Source: Sulfuricurvum sp. PD_MW2 (GTDB taxonomy: Bacteria; Campylobacterota; Campylobacteria; Campylobacterales; Sulfurimonadaceae). Taken from it: a DNA stretch of 52,203 nucleotides. Under the pieces are notes generated by a model. The model was not told the origin of the DNA and ran no database searches. It worked only from the letters and a program-made list of their open reading frames with translations. The translations under genes were made by a program, and so were the position numbers. This document shows, in pieces, positions 35,834-43,174 of the stretch; the first letter of the stretch is position 1; every line of letters begins with the position of its first letter. The stretch lies in contig NZ_NSIU01000014.1 in assembly GCF_002633015.1 (NCBI RefSeq), forward strand, positions 1-52,203, written 5' to 3'.

Positions 35834-37084
35834 TTACAATTTGTTGCTAAAGACAATTTGGTTGCGTCCACGCTCTTTAGCGGCATAAAGATTGGTATCG
35901 GCGGTATGGATAAGGGCGTCTTCGCTCATATCGACCGTAGGGACGATACAGACCCCTCCAATAGAGACACTGAGTGTCGGAAGAATTTTGGAACCTTTAT
36001 GCTCTATTTTTAAATGTTCAATACTGGCACGAACTTTTTCTCCCATGATTCTTGCATTTTTACAATCTATATCCGTCAGTATCACACCAAATTCTTCCCC
36101 ACCCAGACGAAAAGGGTAATCTCCGGGCCGTTGAAGGGTGGTTTTCAAGATTTTGGCGACGGTTTGAAGCGCGAGATCCCCCTGTAAATGTCCATAGGTA
36201 TCGTTATATTGTTTAAAAAAATCGATGTCGAGCATCATAAAAACAAACGGTCTGTTGGAACGGATCGCCCGTTTGAACTCTCTCTCATAGACGATGTTAA
36301 AATACCGTCGGTTATACAATGAAGTGAGAGAATCGGTATAGGATGCCTGTTCAAGTTTAAAATTGAGATGTTTTAAGGTCTCACTCGATTCGATGAGCTG
36401 TTGCTGCTGTATTTCAATCCGAGAAAAGATCATCCATGCCAGCCCCATGACTAAAGACAAAATGACCCCTAAAAACAAAAATAGCTGGACCAGAGCATTT
36501 TGGTACTGTGCAAGGAGTTGAGCGTGTTCATATTTGGCGGCCGCATTTTCATAGGCAATCAATTGTTGCAGAGTGTGCTGGATCGATTGAATATTCTCAT
36601 CCATCGTGATCAATGAAAGAGGATGAGAACGAACAGGGTCATTAATGAGAGAACGCACTTGAATAAAATAATCGGCGACGTGTTGGATCTGCTCTCCCGT
36701 GTAGGTTACATAAGCAATCTCTTCCGGACGCTTGTGGTGTGAGGTATAGGAAGCCCATAAGTGGTTTATCTGTTCTAGCGATTCCACGATTTTATTTGAT
36801 ACGTGTTCATCGCTAATAAGCTTGTTGTTCCATTGATAGATCGAAGATGCGAGATTGTTATGGTATGCGGCATTGATAGCATTGAGTTCGCTGAGCGGGA
36901 GAAGTGAACCAAAATAGAGGGTATCGAGATTCTTTTTAATATTTTGGATATTAAAATAGCCAATCAGCCCTACGACGACAAGACCAAAGCCTACAAGTAA
37001 CAATAAATACAATAGCTTTGCTTTGAGTTTTAGCGGTTTCACGTCGTTGATAAACTTTATTGTTTGGATAAAAGTTCTAAGCAA
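35834..37084 (-). CDS. membrane-bound diguanylate cyclase
   Basis: 416 residues. Membrane segments at about 24-45 and 199-220 bracket a helical periplasmic domain like the four-helix MCP sensors. A short coiled coil leads to the GGDEF domain (about 246-410) with RLGGEEF (328-332). The RxxD inhibitory site is present as RPGD (319-322), five residues upstream, so product inhibition is likely. Makes c-di-GMP. Ligand unknown. Confidence 0.92.
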   Translation of the reverse strand: MLRTFIQTIKFINDVKPLKLKAKLLYLLLLVGFGLVVVGLIGYFNIQNIKKNLDTLYFGSLLPLSELNAINAAYHNNLASSIYQWNNKLISDEHVSNKIVESLEQINHLWASYTSHHKRPEEIAYVTYTGEQIQHVADYFIQVRSLINDPVRSHPLSLITMDENIQSIQHTLQQLIAYENAAAKYEHAQLLAQYQNALVQLFLFLGVILSLVMGLAWMIFSRIEIQQQQLIESSETLKHLNFKLEQASYTDSLTSLYNRRYFNIVYEREFKRAIRSNRPFVFMMLDIDFFKQYNDTYGHLQGDLALQTVAKILKTTLQRPGDYPFRLGGEEFGVILTDIDCKNARIMGEKVRASIEHLKIEHKGSKILPTLSVSIGGVCIVPTVDMSEDALIHTADTNLYAAKERGRNQIVFSNKL

Positions 37085-37136
37085 CTCCTATACCAAATTT
37101 GTTTAGAATTGTGTAATAGAAACAGTGGAGGAATAG

Positions 37137-37451
37137 ATGGCGAAACGACTCATAAAGGATGAGCGTATTAAAACAATCGTTCATAATATAGCTGAAGATT
37201 TTCGTTTTTCTCATGAGACAGGTGATTACGCACTGTTATTTTATAAAGCCGATACGGAAGGTGCGGTGAGGGGTGCCGATATCGACTCAATGATCGAATA
37301 TCTCTCAACGGGGCTTTCTGAACTTCAGGACAACATTCAGTGGCGGAGAGAATTTTTGAGTGATAATCCCGGTGTCGATGAGATGCGAATGTTGGAAAAT
37401 TTGGGTGTAATCGAAAAAGAGTACATCGAACTATTGGAATTTTTGCGTTAA
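37137..37451 (+). CDS. hypothetical protein
   Basis: 104 residues, acidic and apparently alpha-helical, soluble, no motif recognised. ATG at 37137 behind GTGGAGGA. Divergent from the GGDEF gene. A short gap leads to the next gene (16 bases), so they may be co-transcribed. Function unknown. Confidence 0.75.
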   Translation: MAKRLIKDERIKTIVHNIAEDFRFSHETGDYALLFYKADTEGAVRGADIDSMIEYLSTGLSELQDNIQWRREFLSDNPGVDEMRMLENLGVIEKEYIELLEFLR

Positions 37452-37467
37452 TCGCCTAGGAGATAAC

Positions 37468-37854
37468 ATGAAATTACAACTCTTCTTAATAAGTAGCTTA
37501 ATGAGCCTCTCTGTATATGGGGCAGAAGATTTTAACAGTGAATTCAGCCATTTTGCCGGCGGTGCCGTTTTAGCGGGCGGAGTGAGCGCTATTGTCGATC
37601 ACTATTATCCTGAGTACCGTGCTGATAGAAGAAATATCGGATTTAGCGTCAGTACACTTGCGGTATTGGTAGATCAAAGTATCCAGTATGCCGAACACGG
37701 AAATGCAAGAGGGCAGTTGCTCGACACAGCCGCGCACATTGCAGGATCGGCACTGGGGGCCTATGTAACGGATGAATATCTGTTGACTCCGATTATCAAA
37801 GACTCATCCAGTGAAGGCAAATATGTCGGATTGGCTCTCCAACGTACCTTTTAA
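37468..37854 (+). CDS. hypothetical exported protein
   Basis: 128 residues. A signal peptide (about 1-18, ending SVYGA) is followed by small glycine-rich hydrophobic stretches (HFAGGAVLAGGVSAIV; AAHIAGSALGAYV), which may embed in or lie at the membrane. No family recognised. AGGAG ribosome binding site. The gene shares a terminator hairpin with the convergent rhodanese gene. Confidence 0.72.
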   Translation: MKLQLFLISSLMSLSVYGAEDFNSEFSHFAGGAVLAGGVSAIVDHYYPEYRADRRNIGFSVSTLAVLVDQSIQYAEHGNARGQLLDTAAHIAGSALGAYVTDEYLLTPIIKDSSSEGKYVGLALQRTF

Positions 37855-37876
37855 AAGAGAGGATTTATCTCTCTTT
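37854..37876. terminator. bidirectional hairpin
   Basis: AAAGAGAG-7 nt-CTCTCTTT, an 8-bp stem, sits between convergent genes and overlaps the stop codons of both. T-rich on the plus strand and A-rich on the left arm, so it can work in both directions. Confidence 0.6.
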
Positions 37877-38263
37877 ATAGGGTTCCAAAGGGACCTTTTT
37901 ACTCATAGCATACTGAATTCCGCCATCAAGATCGATAACATTGTAGCCTAGTTGTTTCCCTAAAAAGGTTCCAAGCACTTTACTGCGATTGCCGCTGTTA
38001 CAAATAAGGGCAAATTTTTCATCTTTTTTGACGACTTTGTTGAGTTTCACGAGAAAAGTGTCAATGTTATAGTTGCCTTGTTCGTCAAAAAACATAATAG
38101 GGACAGAACCTTTTACCAAACCGGTTGTTTTCCATTCTCCAGGAGTACGGATATCGATGATTTTTGTTTTTGAGTCGATCAGTTTTTGATCGATCGGTTG
38201 TCGAATGTACTCGGCAGTAAGTGTAGTAATGACAAATAATAGAGATAAAAGGGCTAAACGCAT
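37865..38263 (-). CDS. exported rhodanese-like protein
   Basis: 132 residues with a signal peptide (about 1-18, ending LTA). The rhodanese domain has KIIDIRTPGEW, and the active-site cysteine lies in LICNSGNRS (near 88). In the periplasm such proteins take part in sulfur transfer or redox, which would suit a sulfur oxidiser; the substrate is unknown. Short for the family. Confidence 0.85.
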   Translation of the reverse strand: MRLALLSLLFVITTLTAEYIRQPIDQKLIDSKTKIIDIRTPGEWKTTGLVKGSVPIMFFDEQGNYNIDTFLVKLNKVVKKDEKFALICNSGNRSKVLGTFLGKQLGYNVIDLDGGIQYAMSKKVPLEPYKER

Positions 38264-38325
38264 ATATAGGCTCCTAAAAGGTATAATAACGGTATTGTAT
38301 CGATGAATGACTAATATGAGGATTT

Positions 38326-38688
38326 ATGGGCGTATCTAAAGAGGAAAATTCCAAACGGCTTCGGTATATCCGTTTACTTGGACGCTTTATCAGCGGAATC
38401 ATTGCATGGCTTTCCAAAGCGGATCATCCGACCAAAGAGCAGTATGATCAAAAAGTGGATATGAATTTTCGCTTTTTAGAAAAAAATGAGGCGGTCAAAC
38501 TCTATAAAGACGAATATACCGAGCTCGAAGCACTCGGACAAAAGATACTCGATTTCCGAGCGGGTGATGAGACAATCGAAACAATCAAAGAAGAGCTTTT
38601 TTATGCTCAAAATCAGCTTGAAAAACGGATCAACGCCCGCCGGTATAAAAAATCAAAGCATGATAATCATGCGAATGACGGATGGTGA
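38326..38688 (+). CDS. hypothetical protein
   Basis: 120 residues, charged. One weakly hydrophobic segment (about 15-29, GRFISGIIAWLS) is followed by a helical, coiled-coil-like region. No family recognised. It ends one base before the end of the convergent mntP gene. Function unknown. Confidence 0.7.
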   Translation: MGVSKEENSKRLRYIRLLGRFISGIIAWLSKADHPTKEQYDQKVDMNFRFLEKNEAVKLYKDEYTELEALGQKILDFRAGDETIETIKEELFYAQNQLEKRINARRYKKSKHDNHANDGW

Positions 38689-39246
38689 TTAAAATACACC
38701 TAAATGTTCCAGCAAGATTTTGGTTCCGATCCCAATCAGAATCAAACCGCCCAAAATTTCAGCCTTGCTCTCCAAAAGCGATCCAAGCTTTTTCCCAATA
38801 AAAACAGCAATAATACAAAGCCCAAAGGTAACGAGTGCGATGAGTGCTGATGCGCTCAGAATGTCACTTTGCAAAAAGGCGAAGGTAACCCCGATTGCCA
38901 TCGCATCGATACTCGTAGCGATTCCCATCGTAATCAGTGTCTTTGTGGATAGGTCGTCTACTTCCTCATCAAACTCATTTTTATACGCTTCATAGAGCAT
39001 TTTTATCCCCAATCCTGAGAGGAGAAAAAAAGCGATCCAATGATCAAATGCTTGAACGTACTCGGCAAAACTGATACCGATAAAATATCCGGCTAAAGGC
39101 ATCGCCCCTTGAAAAAAACCGAAAACGGCTGCGGTAAAGAGAGTTTTAGACAGTAAGAGATCCCGATATTTTGAACCGATTGCAATGGATACGGCAACGG
39201 AGTCCATTGCCAAAGCGACAGCGAGGATCAAAAGAGTTTCATGCAT
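38689..39246 (-). CDS. mntP: manganese efflux pump MntP
   Basis: 185 residues with six hydrophobic segments. The acidic motifs of the family are in MDSVAVSIAIG (N-terminus) and TSIDAMAIGVTF (centre). It exports Mn(II), protecting against overload. No yybP-ykoY riboswitch is seen in the short leader. Not operon-linked: it has its own promoter. Confidence 0.92.
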   Translation of the reverse strand: MHETLLILAVALAMDSVAVSIAIGSKYRDLLLSKTLFTAAVFGFFQGAMPLAGYFIGISFAEYVQAFDHWIAFFLLSGLGIKMLYEAYKNEFDEEVDDLSTKTLITMGIATSIDAMAIGVTFAFLQSDILSASALIALVTFGLCIIAVFIGKKLGSLLESKAEILGGLILIGIGTKILLEHLGVF

Positions 39247-39272
39247 TGTTTGTCCTGAAAAATAAGTGCGCC

Positions 39273-39278
39273 ATTATA
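39273..39278 (-). promoter_or_regulatory. -10 box for mntP
   Basis: TATAAT on the minus strand in GCTATAATGGCGCACTT, about 27 bases from the mntP ATG. The leader is too short for a riboswitch. Confidence 0.5.
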
Positions 39279-39305
39279 GCGGACGAACAAGAAACTTTTT
39301 TATCC

Positions 39306-40370
39306 TTACGAGCAGCATGAACCGCCATTGCAACTTTTTTTACCCTTTTCGAATCGTGCACGAATTAAATGCCATCCTATTAACCCTAGTAAAATTGCTG
39401 CGGCAATTTTCTCTACAATACCATGATGTTCATGGATATCAACACTCATATTGAGTGCCAGTGTGTCGAAAAGCAAATCGATAGCTGCTCCGAAAAGAAG
39501 ACTCCCGATACCGATAACCGAGAGATAAATCACCAATGCGCGTGTTCCAAGCATCGATTTGACTGATCCCATCGTAACGGTATTGGTGGCGGGTCCTGCA
39601 CTGAGAAAGATAAAAGCAGCACCCGGAGAAACTCCTGCAATGAGAAGTGATGCGGCAATAGGGATGGATTCAGTCGCGCAAACATACATTGGTGCTGCAA
39701 TTGCTACGGCGATCAGATAGCCTAGGTATCGATTGTCGTTGAAAAGCTCTTGAAGATTCGATGGGATAGCGGCTGCTATGAAAGCACCGATCAAAAGTCC
39801 CCACAAAAGAGGTTTGCTAAAACTTCCCAAAAGGGTTATAAACCCGTAGCGGAAAACGGCACGCAAAGAAAATGGTTTTTTATCTTGAATAGGAGCTGTT
39901 TGTAGGAAAGATGGAGATGCTTTCGGTGCAGTAGCCGTAAAAGAAAACGGTTTTTTCACCGGTTCTTTGGGCTCAAAGATAGTAATCAACATTCCCGCCA
40001 CGATGGCGATTGCGACAGAGGTAAAAAGGCGGTAAAGGGTAAATACCCATCCAAACATTCCGAATGTTGCCAGAATGGAATCAATACCCGTTATAGGGGT
40101 AGAGATTAAAAAAGAAAGAGTTGCTCCTTTGGATGCGCCATTGTGGCGAAGTGATGCCGCAAAAGGGATAACGCTGCAAGAGCACAGGGGGAGGGGCGCC
40201 CCGAATAAAGCGGCTTTAAAGACGGAGGTATGGGTGTCTGAACCCAAATGTTTTTGTATCCATGTTTCACTGATAATCTGATGGAGTGCCCCTGCAACCA
40301 AGAGACCAAACAGAATATAAACTCCCATACTGACGCTCAAATTCCAAAACGCTTCCCATATCAAGTACAT
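39306..40370 (-). CDS. SO_0444-type Cu/Zn efflux permease
   Basis: 354 residues, eight or more hydrophobic segments, of the ArsP/UPF0718 (DUF318) permease group. The PLPLCSCSVIPFA motif and SGPATNTVTM are present. The C-terminus ends in a Cys cluster (KSCNGGSCCS) and so may bind soft metals. SO_0444-type proteins export copper/zinc in Shewanella; this assignment is by similarity. An ATAATA-AC-TATTAT palindrome lies just before its ribosome binding site. Confidence 0.8.
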   Translation of the reverse strand: MYLIWEAFWNLSVSMGVYILFGLLVAGALHQIISETWIQKHLGSDTHTSVFKAALFGAPLPLCSCSVIPFAASLRHNGASKGATLSFLISTPITGIDSILATFGMFGWVFTLYRLFTSVAIAIVAGMLITIFEPKEPVKKPFSFTATAPKASPSFLQTAPIQDKKPFSLRAVFRYGFITLLGSFSKPLLWGLLIGAFIAAAIPSNLQELFNDNRYLGYLIAVAIAAPMYVCATESIPIAASLLIAGVSPGAAFIFLSAGPATNTVTMGSVKSMLGTRALVIYLSVIGIGSLLFGAAIDLLFDTLALNMSVDIHEHHGIVEKIAAAILLGLIGWHLIRARFEKGKKSCNGGSCCS

Positions 40371-40385
40371 TGGATACTCCTGAAA

Positions 40386-40399
40386 ATAATAACTATTAT
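40386..40399. promoter_or_regulatory. palindrome, possible Fur/Zur-type operator
   Basis: ATAATA-AC-TATTAT, a perfect 6+6 inverted repeat, 16 bases upstream of the permease ATG on the minus strand. Its AT-rich dyad fits the Fur superfamily. It may also contain the -10 box. Confidence 0.35.
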
Positions 40400-40459
40400 C
40401 GAATTCTATGCATTTTGACTTAAGCGGTTCTTAGGGAATTATTCTATGGGGTGTGCGGA

Positions 40460-41392
40460 TCACACTTGGTTGATCTCAACCGTAATGTGAACCAGCTCTT
40501 CATGAATGCTCAGCTGCTCTTTGAAGTAATCGGGCGTTACTTCTTCGTTTGTGTGCAAAGAGAGAATACATGAATATTTCCCTTTTCCTACGCGCCAAAC
40601 GTGAAGGTCTGTAATGGTTGCTTTGATCGGGCTTTCATCAATGACCTCATAAATTTCGGCAACAACCGGAGCGTCCATCTCAGCATCCAATAATATACGT
40701 CCGGAATCGCGAAGCAATCCGAAAGCCCATACGCTTACCAACGCAGCTCCGACAATACCCATCATTGGATCAAGCCATGCCGCTCCCCATAGTTTTCCGC
40801 AAATGAGAGCGATGATGGCAAGAACAGACGTAGCAGCATCGGCAATAACATGCATGTAGGCAGAACGTAAATTTAGATCATGGTGATGATCATGATGGTG
40901 GTGTGTATGGTCATGACCATGATGATCATGGCTGTGCGCGTCTTTGAGCAGCCATGCGCATACAAGATTGACAATCAAACCGATGATGGCTATTTCGATA
41001 GCTTGATCATAATGGATTGGGGATGGCGATATAAGTCTCTCAACAGATTGATACAGCATCAATGCCGCAACACCAACCAAGAAAATAGCACTGGTATACC
41101 CTCCAAGCACTTCGATTTTCCAGGTGCCAAAGGCAAATCGACTGTCTTTCGCGTATCGTCGAGCCGCACTGTATGCCATAACGGAGAGTCCTAAAGCTAA
41201 TGCGTGGGTTCCCATATGCCAGCCATCGGCTAAAAGGGCCATTGAGTTGTAAATCCAACCGCCCAGAATCTCTGCAATCATCATAAATGCCGTTAAGGCT
41301 ACAGCAATACGGGTATTTCGCTCTGCCAGAGGGTTACCCTCGTCAAAAATATGGGAGTGATGCCAACGTTGCTCCGCGGATGAAATCTCCAT
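40460..41392 (-). CDS. dmeF: CDF-family Co/Ni/Zn efflux pump, DmeF-like
   Basis: 310 residues, six membrane segments. A His-rich loop lies between segments 4 and 5 (DHHGHDHTHHHHDHHHD). The transport-site HxxxD is in HVIADAATS, and the second site is in LADGWHMGTHAL. The N-terminal WHHSHIFDEG is typical of the DmeF subgroup. It pumps divalent metals out of the cytoplasm and is divergent from the RcnR-like gene, as in known dmeRF pairs. Confidence 0.88.
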   Translation of the reverse strand: MEISSAEQRWHHSHIFDEGNPLAERNTRIAVALTAFMMIAEILGGWIYNSMALLADGWHMGTHALALGLSVMAYSAARRYAKDSRFAFGTWKIEVLGGYTSAIFLVGVAALMLYQSVERLISPSPIHYDQAIEIAIIGLIVNLVCAWLLKDAHSHDHHGHDHTHHHHDHHHDLNLRSAYMHVIADAATSVLAIIALICGKLWGAAWLDPMMGIVGAALVSVWAFGLLRDSGRILLDAEMDAPVVAEIYEVIDESPIKATITDLHVWRVGKGKYSCILSLHTNEEVTPDYFKEQLSIHEELVHITVEINQV

Positions 41393-41419
41393 AGAATTAT
41401 CCCTTTTTGAAAAATTATG

Positions 41420-41436
41420 ATACTATACCCCAGTAT
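41420..41436. promoter_or_regulatory. RcnR/DmeR-type operator
   Basis: ATACTATACCCCAGTAT (reverse: ATACTGGGGTATAGTAT), a G/C tract flanked by inverted ATACT/AGTAT, lies between dmeF and the regulator. RcnR sites are TACT-G6-N-AGTA; here the tract is four G and three T/A bases. It probably represses both divergent genes. Confidence 0.7.
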
Positions 41437-41467
41437 ACTTAACGAATATTAAAAAAAAGAGAGAACC

Positions 41468-41740
41468 ATGGCACATACAATACATACTAAGAAACAACTA
41501 CTGACCCGTGTGAGACGAATCAAAGGACAAGCTGAAGCGCTGGAAAAAGCACTGAACGATGAAAAAGAGTGTTCAGCAGTACTGCAACAGATTGCGGCAG
41601 TACGGGGAGCTGTCAATGGATTAATGAACGAAGTGATCGAAGGCTATATCCGCGAACATCTAGGTGCAAATGTTCCGGAAGAACAACGAAGTGAGGACAT
41701 GGAAAAACTCATCAAAGTGCTGCATTCGTATTTAAAATAA
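41468..41740 (+). CDS. RcnR/CsoR/FrmR-family metal-sensing repressor
   Basis: 90 residues, all alpha-helical, with RRIKGQ (DNA contact), ECSAVLQQIAAVRGAVNGLM and VLHSYLK. The RcnR ligands H3, C35 and H64 are present, but position 60 is Tyr (GYIREH), where RcnR and FrmR have His. H6 could take its place. It is divergent from dmeF, so its inducer is probably Co, Ni or a related metal. Confidence 0.88.
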   Translation: MAHTIHTKKQLLTRVRRIKGQAEALEKALNDEKECSAVLQQIAAVRGAVNGLMNEVIEGYIREHLGANVPEEQRSEDMEKLIKVLHSYLK

Positions 41741-41750
41741 GTTTATAAAT

Positions 41751-41795
41751 AATAATGCTTATCAGTATTGACATTTGAATCCATTTAGGTAATAA
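41751..41795 (+). promoter_or_regulatory. Fur-box promoter for hemP operon
   Basis: A 19-base Fur-box-like site (41751-41769, AATAATGCTTATCAGTATT, about 14 of 19 to the consensus) overlaps the -35 box TTGACA (41768-41773). After 16 bases comes TAATAA (41790-41795). A weaker half-site, AGTAATTATCA, follows near 41803. Iron repression is the expected control. Confidence 0.75.
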
Positions 41796-41827
41796 TTTTG
41801 CAAGTAATTATCAAAAAGGAGTTTTCA

Positions 41828-41902
41828 ATGAACGTTGAGAGTAAAAAAGAGAAGCTTGATAACGAGCTACATCGACTGATTCGATCGGGGCGACCATGTT
41901 AG
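41828..41902 (+). CDS. 24-residue small protein / leader peptide before hemP
   Basis: A short ORF, MNVESKKEKLDNELHRLIRS GRPC, begins at an ATG with a strong AAGGAG at 41816-41821, 6 bases away. It is Lys/Glu-rich and ends in Cys. Its stop codon lies 4 bases past the hemP ATG in a different frame, so it should couple translation to hemP. It is the first ORF behind the Fur-box promoter. I do not recognise it; it could be a real small protein or a leader. Confidence 0.5.
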   Translation: MNVESKKEKLDNELHRLIRSGRPC

Positions 41903-42054
41903 TTGATCACAAAGAGTTTTCCAATGAGGGAAATGAAAATACGATAGAGAGCAAACTGCTGTTTAAAGACGGCTCATCCATACGGATTGTTCATGGAAAT
42001 GAGGTCTATACATTGCGTATTACAAAAGCTAATAAACTGATTCTCACCAAATAA
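41896..42054 (+). CDS. hemP: HemP/HmuP-family small protein
   Basis: 52 residues. The C-terminal half (IRIVHGNEVYTLRITKANKL then ILTK) is the HemP signature, in which a conserved H-x3-Y-x-LR-x-T precedes KLILTK. HemP/HmuP proteins accompany haem uptake genes and are implicated in their activation. Unusually, no haem receptor, permease or haem oxygenase is next to it. A short GGGG at 41887-41890 precedes the ATG; translation may depend on the overlapping small ORF. Confidence 0.85.
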   Translation: MLVDHKEFSNEGNENTIESKLLFKDGSSIRIVHGNEVYTLRITKANKLILTK

Positions 42055-42067
42055 GCAGGAGATAAAA

Positions 42068-42400
42068 ATGTCTGTATTGGTTATCGGAGGGGATAAAATC
42101 ACCCGTCTTCAGTCATTATTGGTCACGTTGGGAGCAACGAAAATGCACCATTGGGATAGCCGTCGCAACTCCACATCGCACAAAGAGCTTCCGCAAAATA
42201 CCGATATGGTCATAATGATGATCGATTTTTTAAAACATAACTCGATGGATCATTTCAAACGGCAAGCGAAAAAATCGAATATTCCGTTTCTTTGTGTCAA
42301 AGGGATGAGCGGATGCAGCGAATGCCAAATCCGACAAATGGTAGAAGGGATACAAGAAAAAAAATGCAATGCATCGATTTGTAAAAGGAATTGCACGTAA
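42068..42400 (+). CDS. DUF2325 domain protein
   Basis: 110 residues with a Rossmann-like layout (VLVIGGDKITRLQSLLVTLG ... MVIMMIDFLKHNSM). Six cysteines are clustered in the last 37 residues, in CVKGMSGCSECQ and CNASICKRNC, and could bind a metal or iron-sulfur cluster. The family is linked to metal and Mn/Fe contexts, but no activity is established. It is in the Fur-controlled hemP operon, 13 bases after hemP. Confidence 0.8.
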   Translation: MSVLVIGGDKITRLQSLLVTLGATKMHHWDSRRNSTSHKELPQNTDMVIMMIDFLKHNSMDHFKRQAKKSNIPFLCVKGMSGCSECQIRQMVEGIQEKKCNASICKRNCT

Positions 42401-42479
42401 ATAATCTGTGATATACTTTGTCTACGCAAGCCAATGCAAAACTGCTATTAGCCAGCATATTCTTTTCTAGGAGCTGTCT

Positions 42480-42977
42480 ATGTTAAAATCTAACATCCTC
42501 AAATTACTCAACGAACAAATCGCGCTTGAAGATTATTCCGCTAACCTATATCTTGCTATGAGTTCATGGTGCGGACATCAAAAACTCTCAGGATCGGCAA
42601 AATTTCTCGAAGCACACAGTGATGATGAGCACTCGCATATGCGAAAACTTTTTACCTATGTCAATGAAACGGGTGCGATGGCACGTGTCGGAGCTATTGC
42701 CGAACCGCCATGTGAATTTTCATCGATCAAAGATGTATTTGAAAAAACGTTTGAACATGAAAAATTTATTACCGCTAAGATCAATGCATTGGTAGAAGCG
42801 TGTTTGGAAGAGAAAGATTATTCGACCTTTAATTTTCTTCAATGGTATGTGGCTGAACAGCACGAAGAGGAGCATTTGTTTCGCTCAATCCTCGATATGA
42901 TGGACGTTGTCGGTCTGGATGGACGCGGGTTGTATCTCGTGGACAAAGAGATCGGAAAAATGTCTCAACTCGCATAA
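42480..42977 (+). CDS. ftn: bacterial ferritin
   Basis: 165 residues, four-helix iron store. Ferroxidase ligands are seen in the first helix (E17), in HSDDEHSHM (E50, H53), in the third helix and in WYVAEQHEEEH. It has no haem-binding Met pattern of bacterioferritin. The start has AGGAGCTGTCT upstream. The stem-loop after it ends the transcript before the next Fur promoter. Confidence 0.94.
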   Translation: MLKSNILKLLNEQIALEDYSANLYLAMSSWCGHQKLSGSAKFLEAHSDDEHSHMRKLFTYVNETGAMARVGAIAEPPCEFSSIKDVFEKTFEHEKFITAKINALVEACLEEKDYSTFNFLQWYVAEQHEEEHLFRSILDMMDVVGLDGRGLYLVDKEIGKMSQLA

Positions 42978-42989
42978 CGCACCCTTCAG

Positions 42990-43006
42990 GAGGTTCTTAG
43001 AACCTC
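42990..43006 (+). terminator. hairpin after ferritin
   Basis: GAGGTTCT-T-AGAACCTC, an 8-bp inverted repeat 13 bases past the ferritin stop, followed by TCCCCTTC. The true loop opens 3-5 bases. Confidence 0.5.
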
Positions 43007-43027
43007 TCCCCTTCGCCTTCTTTAAAT

Positions 43028-43101
43028 AATAATGCTTATCACTATTGACATTGAAACGGAATTCTGTTATAACTGCATTATTGAAAGTGATTATCATTAG
43101 C
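43028..43101 (+). promoter_or_regulatory. Fur-box promoter for the siderophore receptor
   Basis: Two Fur-like sites bracket the promoter: AATAATGCTTATCACTATT (43028-43046) and GAAAGTGATTATCATTAGC (43083-43101, 16 of 19 to the consensus). Between them are TTGACA (43045-43050) and, after 17 bases, TATAAC (43068-43073). The first site and -35 box are nearly identical to those before the hemP operon. Confidence 0.8.
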
Positions 43102-43111
43102 TAATCACAGT

Positions 43112-43151
43112 TAGCCAGCCAACGCTTTGGACTAAAGCCTGTAGCCAGCCA
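43112..43151 (+). repeat. TAGCCAGCCA repeats flanking a hairpin in the receptor 5' UTR
   Basis: TAGCCAGCCA occurs at 43112-43121 and 43142-43151, exactly 30 bases apart. Between them GCTTT-GGACT-AAAGC (43124-43138) forms a small hairpin with GGA in its loop, the kind of site CsrA binds. TTAGCCAGC is also found upstream of ferritin (about 42447). The role is unknown. Confidence 0.5.
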
Positions 43152-43174
43152 CTTCCAACACTAAAGGAGTGCTT

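Noticed and set aside
39247-39305. yybP-ykoY Mn riboswitch before mntP
   Set aside because: The space from the -10 box to the start codon is under 30 bases, too short for this riboswitch, and no conserved loops are seen.
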